The notes under the pieces: model-generated
Told to the model about the DNA's origin: nothing
Databases searched by the model: none
Seen by the model: only the letters and a program-made list of their open reading frames with translations
From: Phycisphaerae bacterium
Lineage (GTDB): Bacteria; Planctomycetota; Phycisphaerae; Phycisphaerales; SM1A02
NCBI GenBank assembly: GCA_002709755.1
Contig: PAQN01000048.1
Coordinates: forward strand, 32,646-89,552
Length of the DNA stretch: 56,907 nucleotides
Direction of reading: 5' to 3'
Made by a program: the position numbers and the translations under genes
Shown: piece by piece, positions 36,826 to 45,260 of the stretch
Position numbering within the stretch: the stretch's first letter is position 1
Layout: every line of letters starts with the position of its first letter

Positions 36826-37696
36826 AAAAGGAATCATTCTTGCAGGTGGTTCGGGGACACGCCTGTATCCATTGACTCAAGCCGTGAGCAAGCAGCTCAT
36901 GCCCGTGTATGACAAACCGATGATCTACTATCCGCTCTCGGTCTTGATGATCGCGGGAATACGGGAAGTGCTCATCATCACGACCCCGCAAGACCAGGCG
37001 TCCTTCCAAGCTCTTTTGGGGGATGGATCTGAAATGGGATTGTCAATCGATTGGGCGGTACAACCCAGCCCGGATGGTCTCGCTCAGGCATTCATCATCG
37101 GTGAATCCTTCCTGAACGGATCCCCTTCGACGTTGATACTTGGTGACAACATCTTTTACGGATCCAATCTGCATGGGGCCCTTTCACAGGCGAACGAATC
37201 GAGTTACGGAGCCACGGTCTTTGCATACCAGGTGACGAACCCGACGGACTACGGCGTAGTGGCGTTCAATGAGGAAGGTCAGGCTGTGAGCATCGAAGAG
37301 AAACCGGCCACACCGAAATCGAACTTCGCCGTGACTGGTCTCTATTTCTATGACGACCGGGTAGTGGACATCGCCAAAAGCATCAAGCCGTCGGATCGAG
37401 GTGAACTCGAGATCACCAGCGTCAACGCGGCGTACCTCGAGTCGGGCGACCTCAACGTGGAGATCCTGGGAAGAGGTTCAGCCTGGTTGGATACGGGTTC
37501 CTTCGAAACCCTTCTTCAAGCCGGACAGTTCGTTCAGACACTGCAGACCAGACAGGGTCTATCAATCGCATGCCCGGAAGAAATCGCATGGCGAAACGGC
37601 TGGATAGATGATTCAAAGCTTGCAGAGATAGGTCGAAACCTTGAAAAAAACAGTTATGGTCAGTATCTATTGCGGATACTCGATCAAGAAGGTTGA
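36815..37696 (+). CDS. rfbA: Glucose-1-phosphate thymidylyltransferase
   Basis: Makes dTDP-glucose from dTTP and glucose-1-phosphate, the first step of dTDP-L-rhamnose synthesis. The product is 293 aa, the normal length. [16 protein letters not shown] (about 5-20) carries the nucleotide-binding loop with the catalytic Arg. [25 protein letters not shown] and the EEKP motif are all present. AAGGGG lies eight bases before the start. It overlaps the TPR gene and begins the rfbACDB set. Confidence 0.96.
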   Translation: MKNRKGIILAGGSGTRLYPLTQAVSKQLMPVYDKPMIYYPLSVLMIAGIREVLIITTPQDQASFQALLGDGSEMGLSIDWAVQPSPDGLAQAFIIGESFLNGSPSTLILGDNIFYGSNLHGALSQANESSYGATVFAYQVTNPTDYGVVAFNEEGQAVSIEEKPATPKSNFAVTGLYFYDDRVVDIAKSIKPSDRGELEITSVNAAYLESGDLNVEILGRGSAWLDTGSFETLLQAGQFVQTLQTRQGLSIACPEEIAWRNGWIDDSKLAEIGRNLEKNSYGQYLLRILDQEG

Positions 37697-37705
37697 TGAA
37701 TTCGC

Positions 37706-38254
37706 ATGAAGAAGATTCCCACCAATTTGAATGGGTGTTTCATTCTGGAACCAACCGTGCATGAGGATGACAGGGGATTCTTCATTGAAAGCTGGAACAA
37801 GGGGACATTCAGAAATCTGGATCTCGATCTCGAATTCGTGCAGGACAATCACAGTCGATCAACTCGTGGTGTTCTAAGAGGGATCCATTACCAGATCAAC
37901 AAACCACAGGGCAAACTCGTCAGAGTGACCGAGGGTGCGGTGTTTGATGTGGCCGTGGACATTCGTAGAGAATCACCGACCTTCGGCATGTGGACCGGTG
38001 TCGAGCTGTCGTCGGAAAACAAGAGGATGATCTGGGTTCCGCCCGGTTTCGGGCATGGCTTTCTGGTGCTTTCGGAGCACGCCGACTTCCAATACAAGTG
38101 CAGCGAGTTCTACTCACCGGAAGATGACAGGGGAATACGCTGGGATGACGAGGACATCGCGATCGAATGGCCAATGAAACCCGGAACCATGCCGATTCTT
38201 TCTGACAAGGACAATGCGCTCCCGAGGTTGAAGGATGCGGAGCTGGAATCGTGA
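37706..38254 (+). CDS. rfbC: dTDP-4-dehydrorhamnose 3,5-epimerase
   Basis: Epimerises C3 and C5 of the 4-keto-6-deoxyglucose intermediate. The product is 182 aa, a standard cupin-fold size. The motif SRSTRGVLRGIHYQ holds the catalytic His, and VFDVAVDIRRESPTFG and PPGFGHGFLVLSE are typical. It lies nine bases after rfbA and overlaps rfbD by four bases. Confidence 0.95.
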   Translation: MKKIPTNLNGCFILEPTVHEDDRGFFIESWNKGTFRNLDLDLEFVQDNHSRSTRGVLRGIHYQINKPQGKLVRVTEGAVFDVAVDIRRESPTFGMWTGVELSSENKRMIWVPPGFGHGFLVLSEHADFQYKCSEFYSPEDDRGIRWDDEDIAIEWPMKPGTMPILSDKDNALPRLKDAELES

Positions 38255-39129
38255 AGACTCTTGTGACAGGTGGGGGGGGACAGCTTGCAAAGGCCCTCCT
38301 GAGAACCACCATGGGCGGTCATGAAGTATGTGTTCACGGCGTCGAGACTCTCGATATCACCTCACCACGTCAGGTGGATGACGTGGTGGGATGCATGCGA
38401 CCGGAAATGATCATCAACACAGCGGCCTTCACCGCTGTCGATGATGCCGAGACGGACGAATATTCCGCGGCGAAGGTGAATGATCAAGGCCCGGGAATTC
38501 TCGCCGACGCCGCCAGGCGATATGGCTCCAGACTGGTCCACATATCGACTGATTTCGTCTTTGATGGTTCATCAAGAAGACCATGGCTGACGACGGACCC
38601 AACCAATCCCATCTCGGTGTACGGGCGGACCAAGAGAGATGGTGAGCGTGCCGTGATGGATTCCGGACTTGAAGAATGGACGATAGTGAGGACGGCGTGG
38701 TTGTATGACGGAACCAGTCCGAACTTTTTTTCAACGATGATTCGACTCATGAATGAAAGAGATGAGATCGAGGTGGTGTCGGATCAGACTGGCACACCAA
38801 CGCTGGCTGATTCACTTGCGAACGCAATATGGTGTCTGGTTGAAAGTGGAACGACTGGAATGCATCACTGGACAGATTCGGGTTCCACGACCTGGCATGG
38901 TTTCGCGACGGCGATAGAGGAAATCGCTCGTGAAACGGGATTGCTTAAATCCAAGACCGAAATCAGACCGATCGCAACGAAAGACTATCCGACTCCGGCA
39001 AGGAGACCGGGATTTTCCGTTCTGGACATGACGAAGACCTGGAAGGCTCTCGAGGGTACACGAGCCATTCCACCGGTCGATTGGCGTGAAAACCTGAAGA
39101 AACTGATCAAGGAGAAAGTTCATGTCTAA
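38251..39129 (+). CDS. rfbD: dTDP-4-dehydrorhamnose reductase
   Basis: Reduces the 4-keto group with NAD(P)H to give dTDP-L-rhamnose. The product is 292 aa. The N-terminal TGGGGQLAKAL is the dinucleotide-binding loop, STDFVFDG holds the catalytic Thr region, and VYGRTKRDGE carries the Tyr-x3-Lys pair. GTG start overlapping rfbC; its end overlaps rfbB by eight bases. Confidence 0.94.
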   Translation: MKTLVTGGGGQLAKALLRTTMGGHEVCVHGVETLDITSPRQVDDVVGCMRPEMIINTAAFTAVDDAETDEYSAAKVNDQGPGILADAARRYGSRLVHISTDFVFDGSSRRPWLTTDPTNPISVYGRTKRDGERAVMDSGLEEWTIVRTAWLYDGTSPNFFSTMIRLMNERDEIEVVSDQTGTPTLADSLANAIWCLVESGTTGMHHWTDSGSTTWHGFATAIEEIARETGLLKSKTEIRPIATKDYPTPARRPGFSVLDMTKTWKALEGTRAIPPVDWRENLKKLIKEKVHV

Positions 39130-40228
39130 TCTTCTCATCACCGGTGGTGCCGGTTTCATAGGTGTCAACCTCGTCAAGTGGTGGCTTGAGAATCACACAG
39201 CCGACAACATCGTCGTATTGGACGCACTCACCTATGCAGGGAATGCCACAAGCCTCGAAGACGTTCTGGGCCACGCGAATCTGAACTTCATACATGGAGA
39301 CATCAAGGACACGCCGCTGGTGGAGTCTCTTCTCAGAGACCATGACATCGATCTGATCATTCATCTGGCAGCTGAAAGTCACGTGGATCGCTCGATAGAA
39401 GGCCCTGATGAATTCATCGATACCAATGTGATCGGGACCCACAGCCTCCTCAAGGCGGCAAGAACCGTCTGGTGCGAATCAGGCACATGGAGGAAACACC
39501 GGTTTCACCATGTCTCGACCGACGAGGTGTACGGCTCTCTGGGCGAGGATGACCCACCATTCTGTGAGATGACTCCATATGCGCCTAATTCACCGTACTC
39601 AGCGAGCAAGGCCGCATCAGACCACCTGGTGAGAGCCTATCACCACACCTTTGGAATGGAAGTCACCACCACAAACTGCTCGAACAACTACGGCCCTTAT
39701 CAATTTCCAGAAAAACTGATCCCGCTGATTCTGACCAACATTCTTCGTGGAAAGGAGCTTCCGATCTACGGCGATGGAATGAACGTCAGGGATTGGCTGC
39801 ATGTGTCAGACCATTGCAGGGGCATCGCGATGGCGGTCGCACATGGCAGGGTTGGAGAGACCTATTGCATTGGTGGTCGAAACGAGGCTCCGAATCTCGA
39901 CATTGTGAACGAACTGTGTCACCAGGTGGAGGAACGTTTCGAAAAGAATCCCCGTTTGAAAGACTCCTTTCCTCACTGTCCCGCGGGCAGAGGTGAGAAG
40001 AACACGTCACTGATCACGTATGTCACCGATCGACCCGGGCACGACAGACGATATGCGATCGACCCGACCAAGGCATCAAAGGAAATCGGATACGAACCTC
40101 TCATGACGTTCGTATCCGGTATATCCGAGACCGTGGATTGGTATCTCGGAAATCAGAGCTGGGTGGAACGAGTCATGGATGGCAGCTACCGGACCTGGAT
40201 TGAAAACAATTACCAGGACCGGAGCTGA
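39122..40228 (+). CDS. rfbB: dTDP-glucose 4,6-dehydratase
   Basis: Converts dTDP-glucose to dTDP-4-keto-6-deoxyglucose. The product is 368 aa. It shows ITGGAGFIGVNLV (NAD-binding loop), HLAAESHVDRSI, HVSTDEVYGSLG with the active-site Thr-Asp-Glu, and YSASKAASDHLV with the Tyr-x3-Lys. AAGGAG lies seven bases before the ATG. It closes the rfbACDB set and is convergent with the beta-helix gene (9-base gap). Confidence 0.95.
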   Translation: MSNLLITGGAGFIGVNLVKWWLENHTADNIVVLDALTYAGNATSLEDVLGHANLNFIHGDIKDTPLVESLLRDHDIDLIIHLAAESHVDRSIEGPDEFIDTNVIGTHSLLKAARTVWCESGTWRKHRFHHVSTDEVYGSLGEDDPPFCEMTPYAPNSPYSASKAASDHLVRAYHHTFGMEVTTTNCSNNYGPYQFPEKLIPLILTNILRGKELPIYGDGMNVRDWLHVSDHCRGIAMAVAHGRVGETYCIGGRNEAPNLDIVNELCHQVEERFEKNPRLKDSFPHCPAGRGEKNTSLITYVTDRPGHDRRYAIDPTKASKEIGYEPLMTFVSGISETVDWYLGNQSWVERVMDGSYRTWIENNYQDRS

Positions 40229-40237
40229 TCCGAATCG

Positions 40238-42913
40238 TCAGTCTTCCCAACTGAAGTCGAACGCACTTGCTTCGTAGTAGTAGTGATTCGTTATCTCATC
40301 ACGCCGTTCGATCTCGAGGTTGCCATCGAACGGTGAGTAGTTCGATGCGTTGATCGAGAGAATCGTGGGAATGAATCCATCACTTCCATCCGAAAATGAT
40401 CCGGCGGGAGCAGACTCCGTGGCGAATGTCACTTCACCGGAAGACGCACCAGGCAGTGAATGTGACTTTGCGATCCTGAAATTGTCGAAGAGACACGTCG
40501 AAAGATCGAATACCTGTTCCGGAGGAATCTGGAGCGTCTCGAGCTTGTACATGTACGTGTTTCTGACGAGAATTTTCGAGACCGTGCTGCAGAAGTTGAT
40601 GCGGCTGTTCTTGAACGTGCACGAGTCGACGACGACATGCTCGAGTGGCTTCATCCAGTTCAAGCTCTGCTGCCTGTACTTCGAGTCGATCGACCAACGA
40701 ACGAACGCGAAGTTCTTCATTGGATGCCCGTTCAGGTGCCCGACTTGCGTGTAGTGGTTCGTCGCGACGATGTCTGCGAAGATCCGATTCTCTACATTGA
40801 CACCGTTTGCAGCTGTGAACTGCACGATATCGGCATGCTGAGTATGGTTGGCGTTGTAGGGGTCCGCCCTGTCGACGTGGACGTTGACGACGACGCCGGG
40901 TGATCCACCGAAGGCATCGGCTGAAATCCTGTCGAACTTGACGTGCTTGGCCATGGTGACACCGTTGACACCCTTGGCGATGTTGGAGAATTCAAGATCC
41001 TTGAACCAGCATCCGAGCTTCCACTCGGTCTCCGGCTTTGCGAGACGCTGGTGCCCGCTCAGGAGTCCCCAGCCGTACTCGTCATCGATCGATGTCACAA
41101 AGAGATCTTCGAAGAAGATTCTATTGTGCTGGTTGGAGAGTCCCTGGAAGATGTTGTGGGTCGAATCTTCGGTCATCTCTTCGGTCAGAACCGTGACACC
41201 CTTGATGTGAATGGAAAGACCTCGCCCATGGCCACGGGTCCCGGAACTTCGAATGATCACATCCTCGCGATCGGAGCCCGGGGCCCTTGTCACTGTGAGG
41301 ACCTTTCGTTCATTGGTGTTGAGGAACTCATTGTGCCACTGTGAAAGCCAGAAGTGAGTTCCCGGAGCAAGCTCGATGCGCCCACCATATATGGCCGGAC
41401 CGACAGACTGAATCGCTTCATCGATGGTTTCAAACTGTCCCTGTGGACCGCCGACCGTCACGACATTCGGTGAAGGGTCATACTGAAACCAGAAGCTGCA
41501 GTTGCCGTTGTTCACATCGTGGAGATTCGCATCTCCGGGAACGTATTCACCCTGAAGCACACGAGGTTCACCGTGGAACGGATAAGCGATCGCGCGAACC
41601 TCGTGAAGTCCGGTGGTGAGCAGCGAGACATCGATCTTTGCCATGTATTCGGCGTATCCTGTTTCAGGATGCGGCGCCACTTCATGGGTACGAACACGCT
41701 GTCCGCCATCAAGGATGAAATCGACACGTTTGATGTCGGACATGTGAAACGCACTGACGGTCACATAGAAGTCCTCGGAGCGAGTGATGTACGGAAGCTC
41801 CGTCCAGCGGGCGATGGCCTTGGCTGTGTACCCAGGGTTGTGACTACTGCCCTGAACCCCGGGTTGATTCGTGGGACTGGTGAAACCGTTTCCGGGAATC
41901 AGGGTTTCGATGCCGGAGTCGTCAGCGCTTTCATCGGAATCGTCTGCTTCATCCTCGGTGTCATCGATTCCATCGGAGCCGGTACCGTCGGAACCGGAGC
42001 CATTTGAACCACCATCATCAGAACCGGCATCGCCGGTGCCTGATTCATCATTCGAATCCGATTCACCTCCGGAATCGGCTGATTCCCCGCTCTCGTCCTG
42101 AATCTCACTGAAGTAATTCATGAGAATGGCGAGGTCCATTCCGGACACGGAACCGTCATTGTTCAGATCCCATGTTGATGCACCTTCACCCCAGCTTGCT
42201 TGAATCAGCGACATCGCCTGGCTCTCGGTGAGACCCTGAACCAGTTCGGTGATATCGGCCTCCGAAGCATGGGATTCTGTCGATTGATCGCTATCGGGGT
42301 CCACTTCCTGTGAGGATGAATCCACGGAATCGAATCCTGTGATGATGGGACGACCTGATGCGATTGGAAGAAGCATCTCATATGCACCGATCGCGTCACT
42401 CTCAGAAGCCACATCCGGGATGAATGCATCGACCGCATCAAGAAGGGGTTGATACGTGGAATTCACAGGGAATTCAGCGCCGACGAATGGAAATCCACGA
42501 AGCGCAAAGGAGAGTCCTGGAAAGAGGATCTTGGCGGATTCGAAGAATCCGACGATCTCCTGCGAGACACCGACTTCATAGAGCGAATCCGCATTTTCAC
42601 CATACTGTTCGTAAAGACGATTTCTCTGGCGGTTGGAGAGATGCTCGAAACACAGGGGACATCGACGCAGATCGAAGATGATGATCGTCCCCTCATCGCA
42701 TCGACCGAGTCGTCTCAAAATACGATCATCCAGTTCCAGATGAGGATGCGCGCTGTCCTCAACCAGGGTCGCGGCAACCAGAAAGTTCGAGATGGAAGCC
42801 TGATCATCCGCCTGGACGGTATTTGAATACTGGCTTGCGCCCAGGAACATGAATGTTGCGCCCAGGCAGATCGAGAGGAGCTTCGTGGTTTTGGTTTTAC
42901 GATTCAGGTGCAT
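40238..42913 (-). CDS. Secreted beta-helix protein with dockerin-like repeat and acidic linker
   Basis: A large exported protein, 891 aa, probably binding or cleaving a polysaccharide. The order is: signal peptide (about 11-35); an N-terminal domain with a CxxC pair in RRCPLC (about 83-88); a dockerin-type calcium-binding element WDLNNDGSVSGMDLAIL (about 248-264); a linker very rich in Asp, Ser, Gly and Glu (about 270-336); an Ig-like stretch (about 365-470); and a pectate-lyase-like right-handed beta helix beginning at GGPQGQFETIDEAIQSV (about 495) and running to near residue 800. No lyase catalytic residues could be identified. The ATG has GAGGA six bases upstream. It is convergent with rfbB. 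An S-layer or cell-adhesive role is equally possible. Confidence 0.75.
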   Translation of the reverse strand: MHLNRKTKTTKLLSICLGATFMFLGASQYSNTVQADDQASISNFLVAATLVEDSAHPHLELDDRILRRLGRCDEGTIIIFDLRRCPLCFEHLSNRQRNRLYEQYGENADSLYEVGVSQEIVGFFESAKILFPGLSFALRGFPFVGAEFPVNSTYQPLLDAVDAFIPDVASESDAIGAYEMLLPIASGRPIITGFDSVDSSSQEVDPDSDQSTESHASEADITELVQGLTESQAMSLIQASWGEGASTWDLNNDGSVSGMDLAILMNYFSEIQDESGESADSGGESDSNDESGTGDAGSDDGGSNGSGSDGTGSDGIDDTEDEADDSDESADDSGIETLIPGNGFTSPTNQPGVQGSSHNPGYTAKAIARWTELPYITRSEDFYVTVSAFHMSDIKRVDFILDGGQRVRTHEVAPHPETGYAEYMAKIDVSLLTTGLHEVRAIAYPFHGEPRVLQGEYVPGDANLHDVNNGNCSFWFQYDPSPNVVTVGGPQGQFETIDEAIQSVGPAIYGGRIELAPGTHFWLSQWHNEFLNTNERKVLTVTRAPGSDREDVIIRSSGTRGHGRGLSIHIKGVTVLTEEMTEDSTHNIFQGLSNQHNRIFFEDLFVTSIDDEYGWGLLSGHQRLAKPETEWKLGCWFKDLEFSNIAKGVNGVTMAKHVKFDRISADAFGGSPGVVVNVHVDRADPYNANHTQHADIVQFTAANGVNVENRIFADIVATNHYTQVGHLNGHPMKNFAFVRWSIDSKYRQQSLNWMKPLEHVVVDSCTFKNSRINFCSTVSKILVRNTYMYKLETLQIPPEQVFDLSTCLFDNFRIAKSHSLPGASSGEVTFATESAPAGSFSDGSDGFIPTILSINASNYSPFDGNLEIERRDEITNHYYYEASAFDFSWED

Positions 42914-43141
42914 GTCGTTTCCTCATGATCCAACAGAGCTTGAACAGAGCTGGATGTTGAAAATCCGAATACAAAGAGTACGGATGTCGTGCCCAAAAAG
43001 ATCGACTTCATGAGAAATCGACTTAAGGCACTGTCATGCAACTCTTCATTCGATTTTTGCGGTGTCGTTTGGTTCCCGCTCTTATGGGACACCCCCGTCC
43101 AAACCCCTCCGCACATGATGAAACGCTGTTTCATGAAAATA

Positions 43142-43167
43142 CAAACCCCGCCAAAAAGCGGGGTTTG
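43142..43167 (-). terminator. Terminator of the sulfate activation unit
   Basis: A perfect 10-bp stem (CAAACCCCGC / GCGGGGTTTG) with a six-base A/T loop lies 35 bases after the cysC stop and is followed on the minus strand by TATTTT. It separates cysC from the beta-helix gene downstream. Confidence 0.8.
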
Positions 43168-43201
43168 CGTGAAATCGAACGGATCTGGAAGAGGAGAAGA
43201 A

Positions 43202-43813
43202 TCAGATGATGCCGTTGTCTTCCAGAAGCTTGTACAACGCCTGCGCGCTTTCCTGAATGGTCATTTCGTGCGTCTTAAGCACGATTTCCGCACTTTCAGG
43301 CTCCTCGTAAGGGTCGTCGATCCCGGTGAAACCCTTGATTTCGCCGGCACGGGCCTTCTTGTAGAGACCCTTGGGATCCCTCTTTTCAGCTTCTTCCAGG
43401 GGACATTCGACGTACACCTCGAAGTAGGGAATCTTCGATTCGACGTGAATTTCACGCGCATGATCCCTGTCCACCCTGTAGGGGCTGATGAAACTGGCGA
43501 TGGAAATCATTCCACTGTCCGCGAACAGCTTGGTGACCTCGCCGATGCGTCGAATGTTCTCTGTGCGATCCTCGGCTGAGAAACCGAGGTTCTTGTTGAG
43601 ACCCATTCGGATGTTGTCACCATCAAGTCTGTAGGCGTGCTTGCCGTTGGCAAGAAGCATGCGCTCCAGCTCGACGGCGATGGTGCTTTTGCCGCTGGCG
43701 GAAAGACCGGTGAGCCAGAGGGTTGCTCCACGCTGGCCCATGTTTTCGGCCCGCATTTCAGGGGTGATTTCACCTTCGTGCCAGTGAACGTTGGTTGCGA
43801 CTTGTTCAGCCAT
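43202..43813 (-). CDS. cysC: Adenylyl-sulfate kinase
   Basis: Phosphorylates APS at the 3' position to give PAPS, the sulfate donor. The product is 203 aa. The P-loop GLSASGKST (36-44), DGDNIR, GFSAEDRTENIRR and the FISPYRVDRD motif of APS kinase are all visible. It is read after sat with a 72-base gap and ends at a terminator. No PAPS reductase or sulfite reductase is nearby. Confidence 0.96.
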   Translation of the reverse strand: MAEQVATNVHWHEGEITPEMRAENMGQRGATLWLTGLSASGKSTIAVELERMLLANGKHAYRLDGDNIRMGLNKNLGFSAEDRTENIRRIGEVTKLFADSGMISIASFISPYRVDRDHAREIHVESKIPYFEVYVECPLEEAEKRDPKGLYKKARAGEIKGFTGIDDPYEEPESAEIVLKTHEMTIQESAQALYKLLEDNGII

Positions 43814-43885
43814 GAGTAGTAGCTTTCATTTCTAGAAAAGGGGGTTGGTTGATCCTGGTTCTTGAAGAAGACTGGTGGGGGATCC

Positions 43886-45079
43886 TCAGGCTCCGGCCGT
43901 GACCTCCGACGTCGCCCACTTGATGAGGACATCGGCGACTTCAGGTCGTGAGAACTCTCCGGGAGGACGCTCACCCTTGGCAAGCATGTCACGCACCTTG
44001 GTACCTGAAAGGAAGATCTGGTCTCCTTCCAGCTTGGGGAAGGTCTTGGCTGACACCATGCCCTGAGCCTTGATGCTGTAGGCGGCATGTTCGAACTTCA
44101 GAGGGATGATGTCGATGTCTCCGGCAGCGAAGTCATCGAAGATGTTCTGGGCGTCATACGTGCCGTAGTAGTCACCCACACCGGCATGGTCACGACCGAC
44201 GATGAAGTGGCTCACTCCGTAATTCTGACGGATCAGGGCATGAAGGACGGCTTCACGAGGTCCGGCATATCGCATCGCGGCCGGCATGACCGAAAGGATG
44301 GTTCGCTCCTCGACGAAGTAGTGCTCGATGATCGTGGTGTAGCAATCCATTCGAACATCGGCGGGAATGTCGCCAGGCTTGGTTTCACCGACAAGTGGGT
44401 GAATCAGAAGTCCGTCACAGATCTCGGTGGCACACTTGCAGAGATACTCATGAGCGCGATGGATTGGGTTTCTGGTCTGGAATGCCGCAATGGTCTTCCA
44501 GCCCTTGGCGGTGAAAGCGTCACGTGTCTGGGCGGGACGAAGTCTGTACTCGGTGAACTGCTCACCCGGCTCGTGCTCGGGGAGAACGGTGAGAACATGA
44601 ATCGGACCACCAACGAGCCAGTCACCTTCCGCCTTGACGGCGGCCACGCCGGGGTGCGCTTCGTCTTCGGTTCTGAAGACGTTGGGAATCTCGAGGTCCT
44701 TGTCGTGGGCGTAGAGCTCTTCGACGTCGATGACGGCCAGCAAGGTCCCATCAGGATGATGAAGTGCCGCCTGTGAACCCTCGCTCAGTGTTGCCTTGAC
44801 ATCGTCTTCAACCGCCAGAGTGATGGGAATCGGCCATACCGTGCCATCGGCAAGACGCATGTCACGGCAGATTCCTTCGAAGTCGGCCTTGCCGACGAAG
44901 CCGGTGAGAGGGCTGAAAGCACCGATTGCGATCATCTCCAGGTCACAAGCCTGCTTGAAGCTGAGCGTGATCTTGGGAAGTGAGGCGGCTTGTTCGAGGA
45001 GAGCGGCTCGATCGCCCTCAGAAACGAATCTATCAACGAGTGATCCACCGTGTGGAGAGACAAGAGTTCCGGTTGACAT
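43886..45079 (-). CDS. sat: Sulfate adenylyltransferase (ATP sulfurylase)
   Basis: Forms APS from ATP and sulfate. The product is 397 aa, the length of the single-chain Sat type (not CysDN). QTRNPIHRAH (201-210) and VGRDHAG (294-300) are the nucleotide-binding motifs, and the N-terminal PUA-like part (about 1-165) is complete. The ATG at 45079 is the first Met that fits the family. The gene lies between the SLC13 permease and cysC on the same strand. Confidence 0.96.
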   Translation of the reverse strand: MSTGTLVSPHGGSLVDRFVSEGDRAALLEQAASLPKITLSFKQACDLEMIAIGAFSPLTGFVGKADFEGICRDMRLADGTVWPIPITLAVEDDVKATLSEGSQAALHHPDGTLLAVIDVEELYAHDKDLEIPNVFRTEDEAHPGVAAVKAEGDWLVGGPIHVLTVLPEHEPGEQFTEYRLRPAQTRDAFTAKGWKTIAAFQTRNPIHRAHEYLCKCATEICDGLLIHPLVGETKPGDIPADVRMDCYTTIIEHYFVEERTILSVMPAAMRYAGPREAVLHALIRQNYGVSHFIVGRDHAGVGDYYGTYDAQNIFDDFAAGDIDIIPLKFEHAAYSIKAQGMVSAKTFPKLEGDQIFLSGTKVRDMLAKGERPPGEFSRPEVADVLIKWATSEVTAGA

Positions 45080-45260
45080 GCTTGAAATCCCATGAAATGT
45101 GGGTTTAAGAGGGTATTGATCGACAGAAGGACCAATCTAGCCATTCCCAAATGCGCATTCAACCCGAGGGCAGACCAACTTGGAGATTGGGGTGGAATGG
45201 CTGATTTGAGCGAAGTTATACGGACGCATCCGAAATACGGATTTTTCGCGTGATGGCAGC

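Noticed and set aside
45228-45246. Terminator-like hairpin with T run between sat and the permease gene
   Set aside because: The T run is on the plus strand, while both neighbouring genes are read on the minus strand, so it cannot end their transcripts as a normal terminator.
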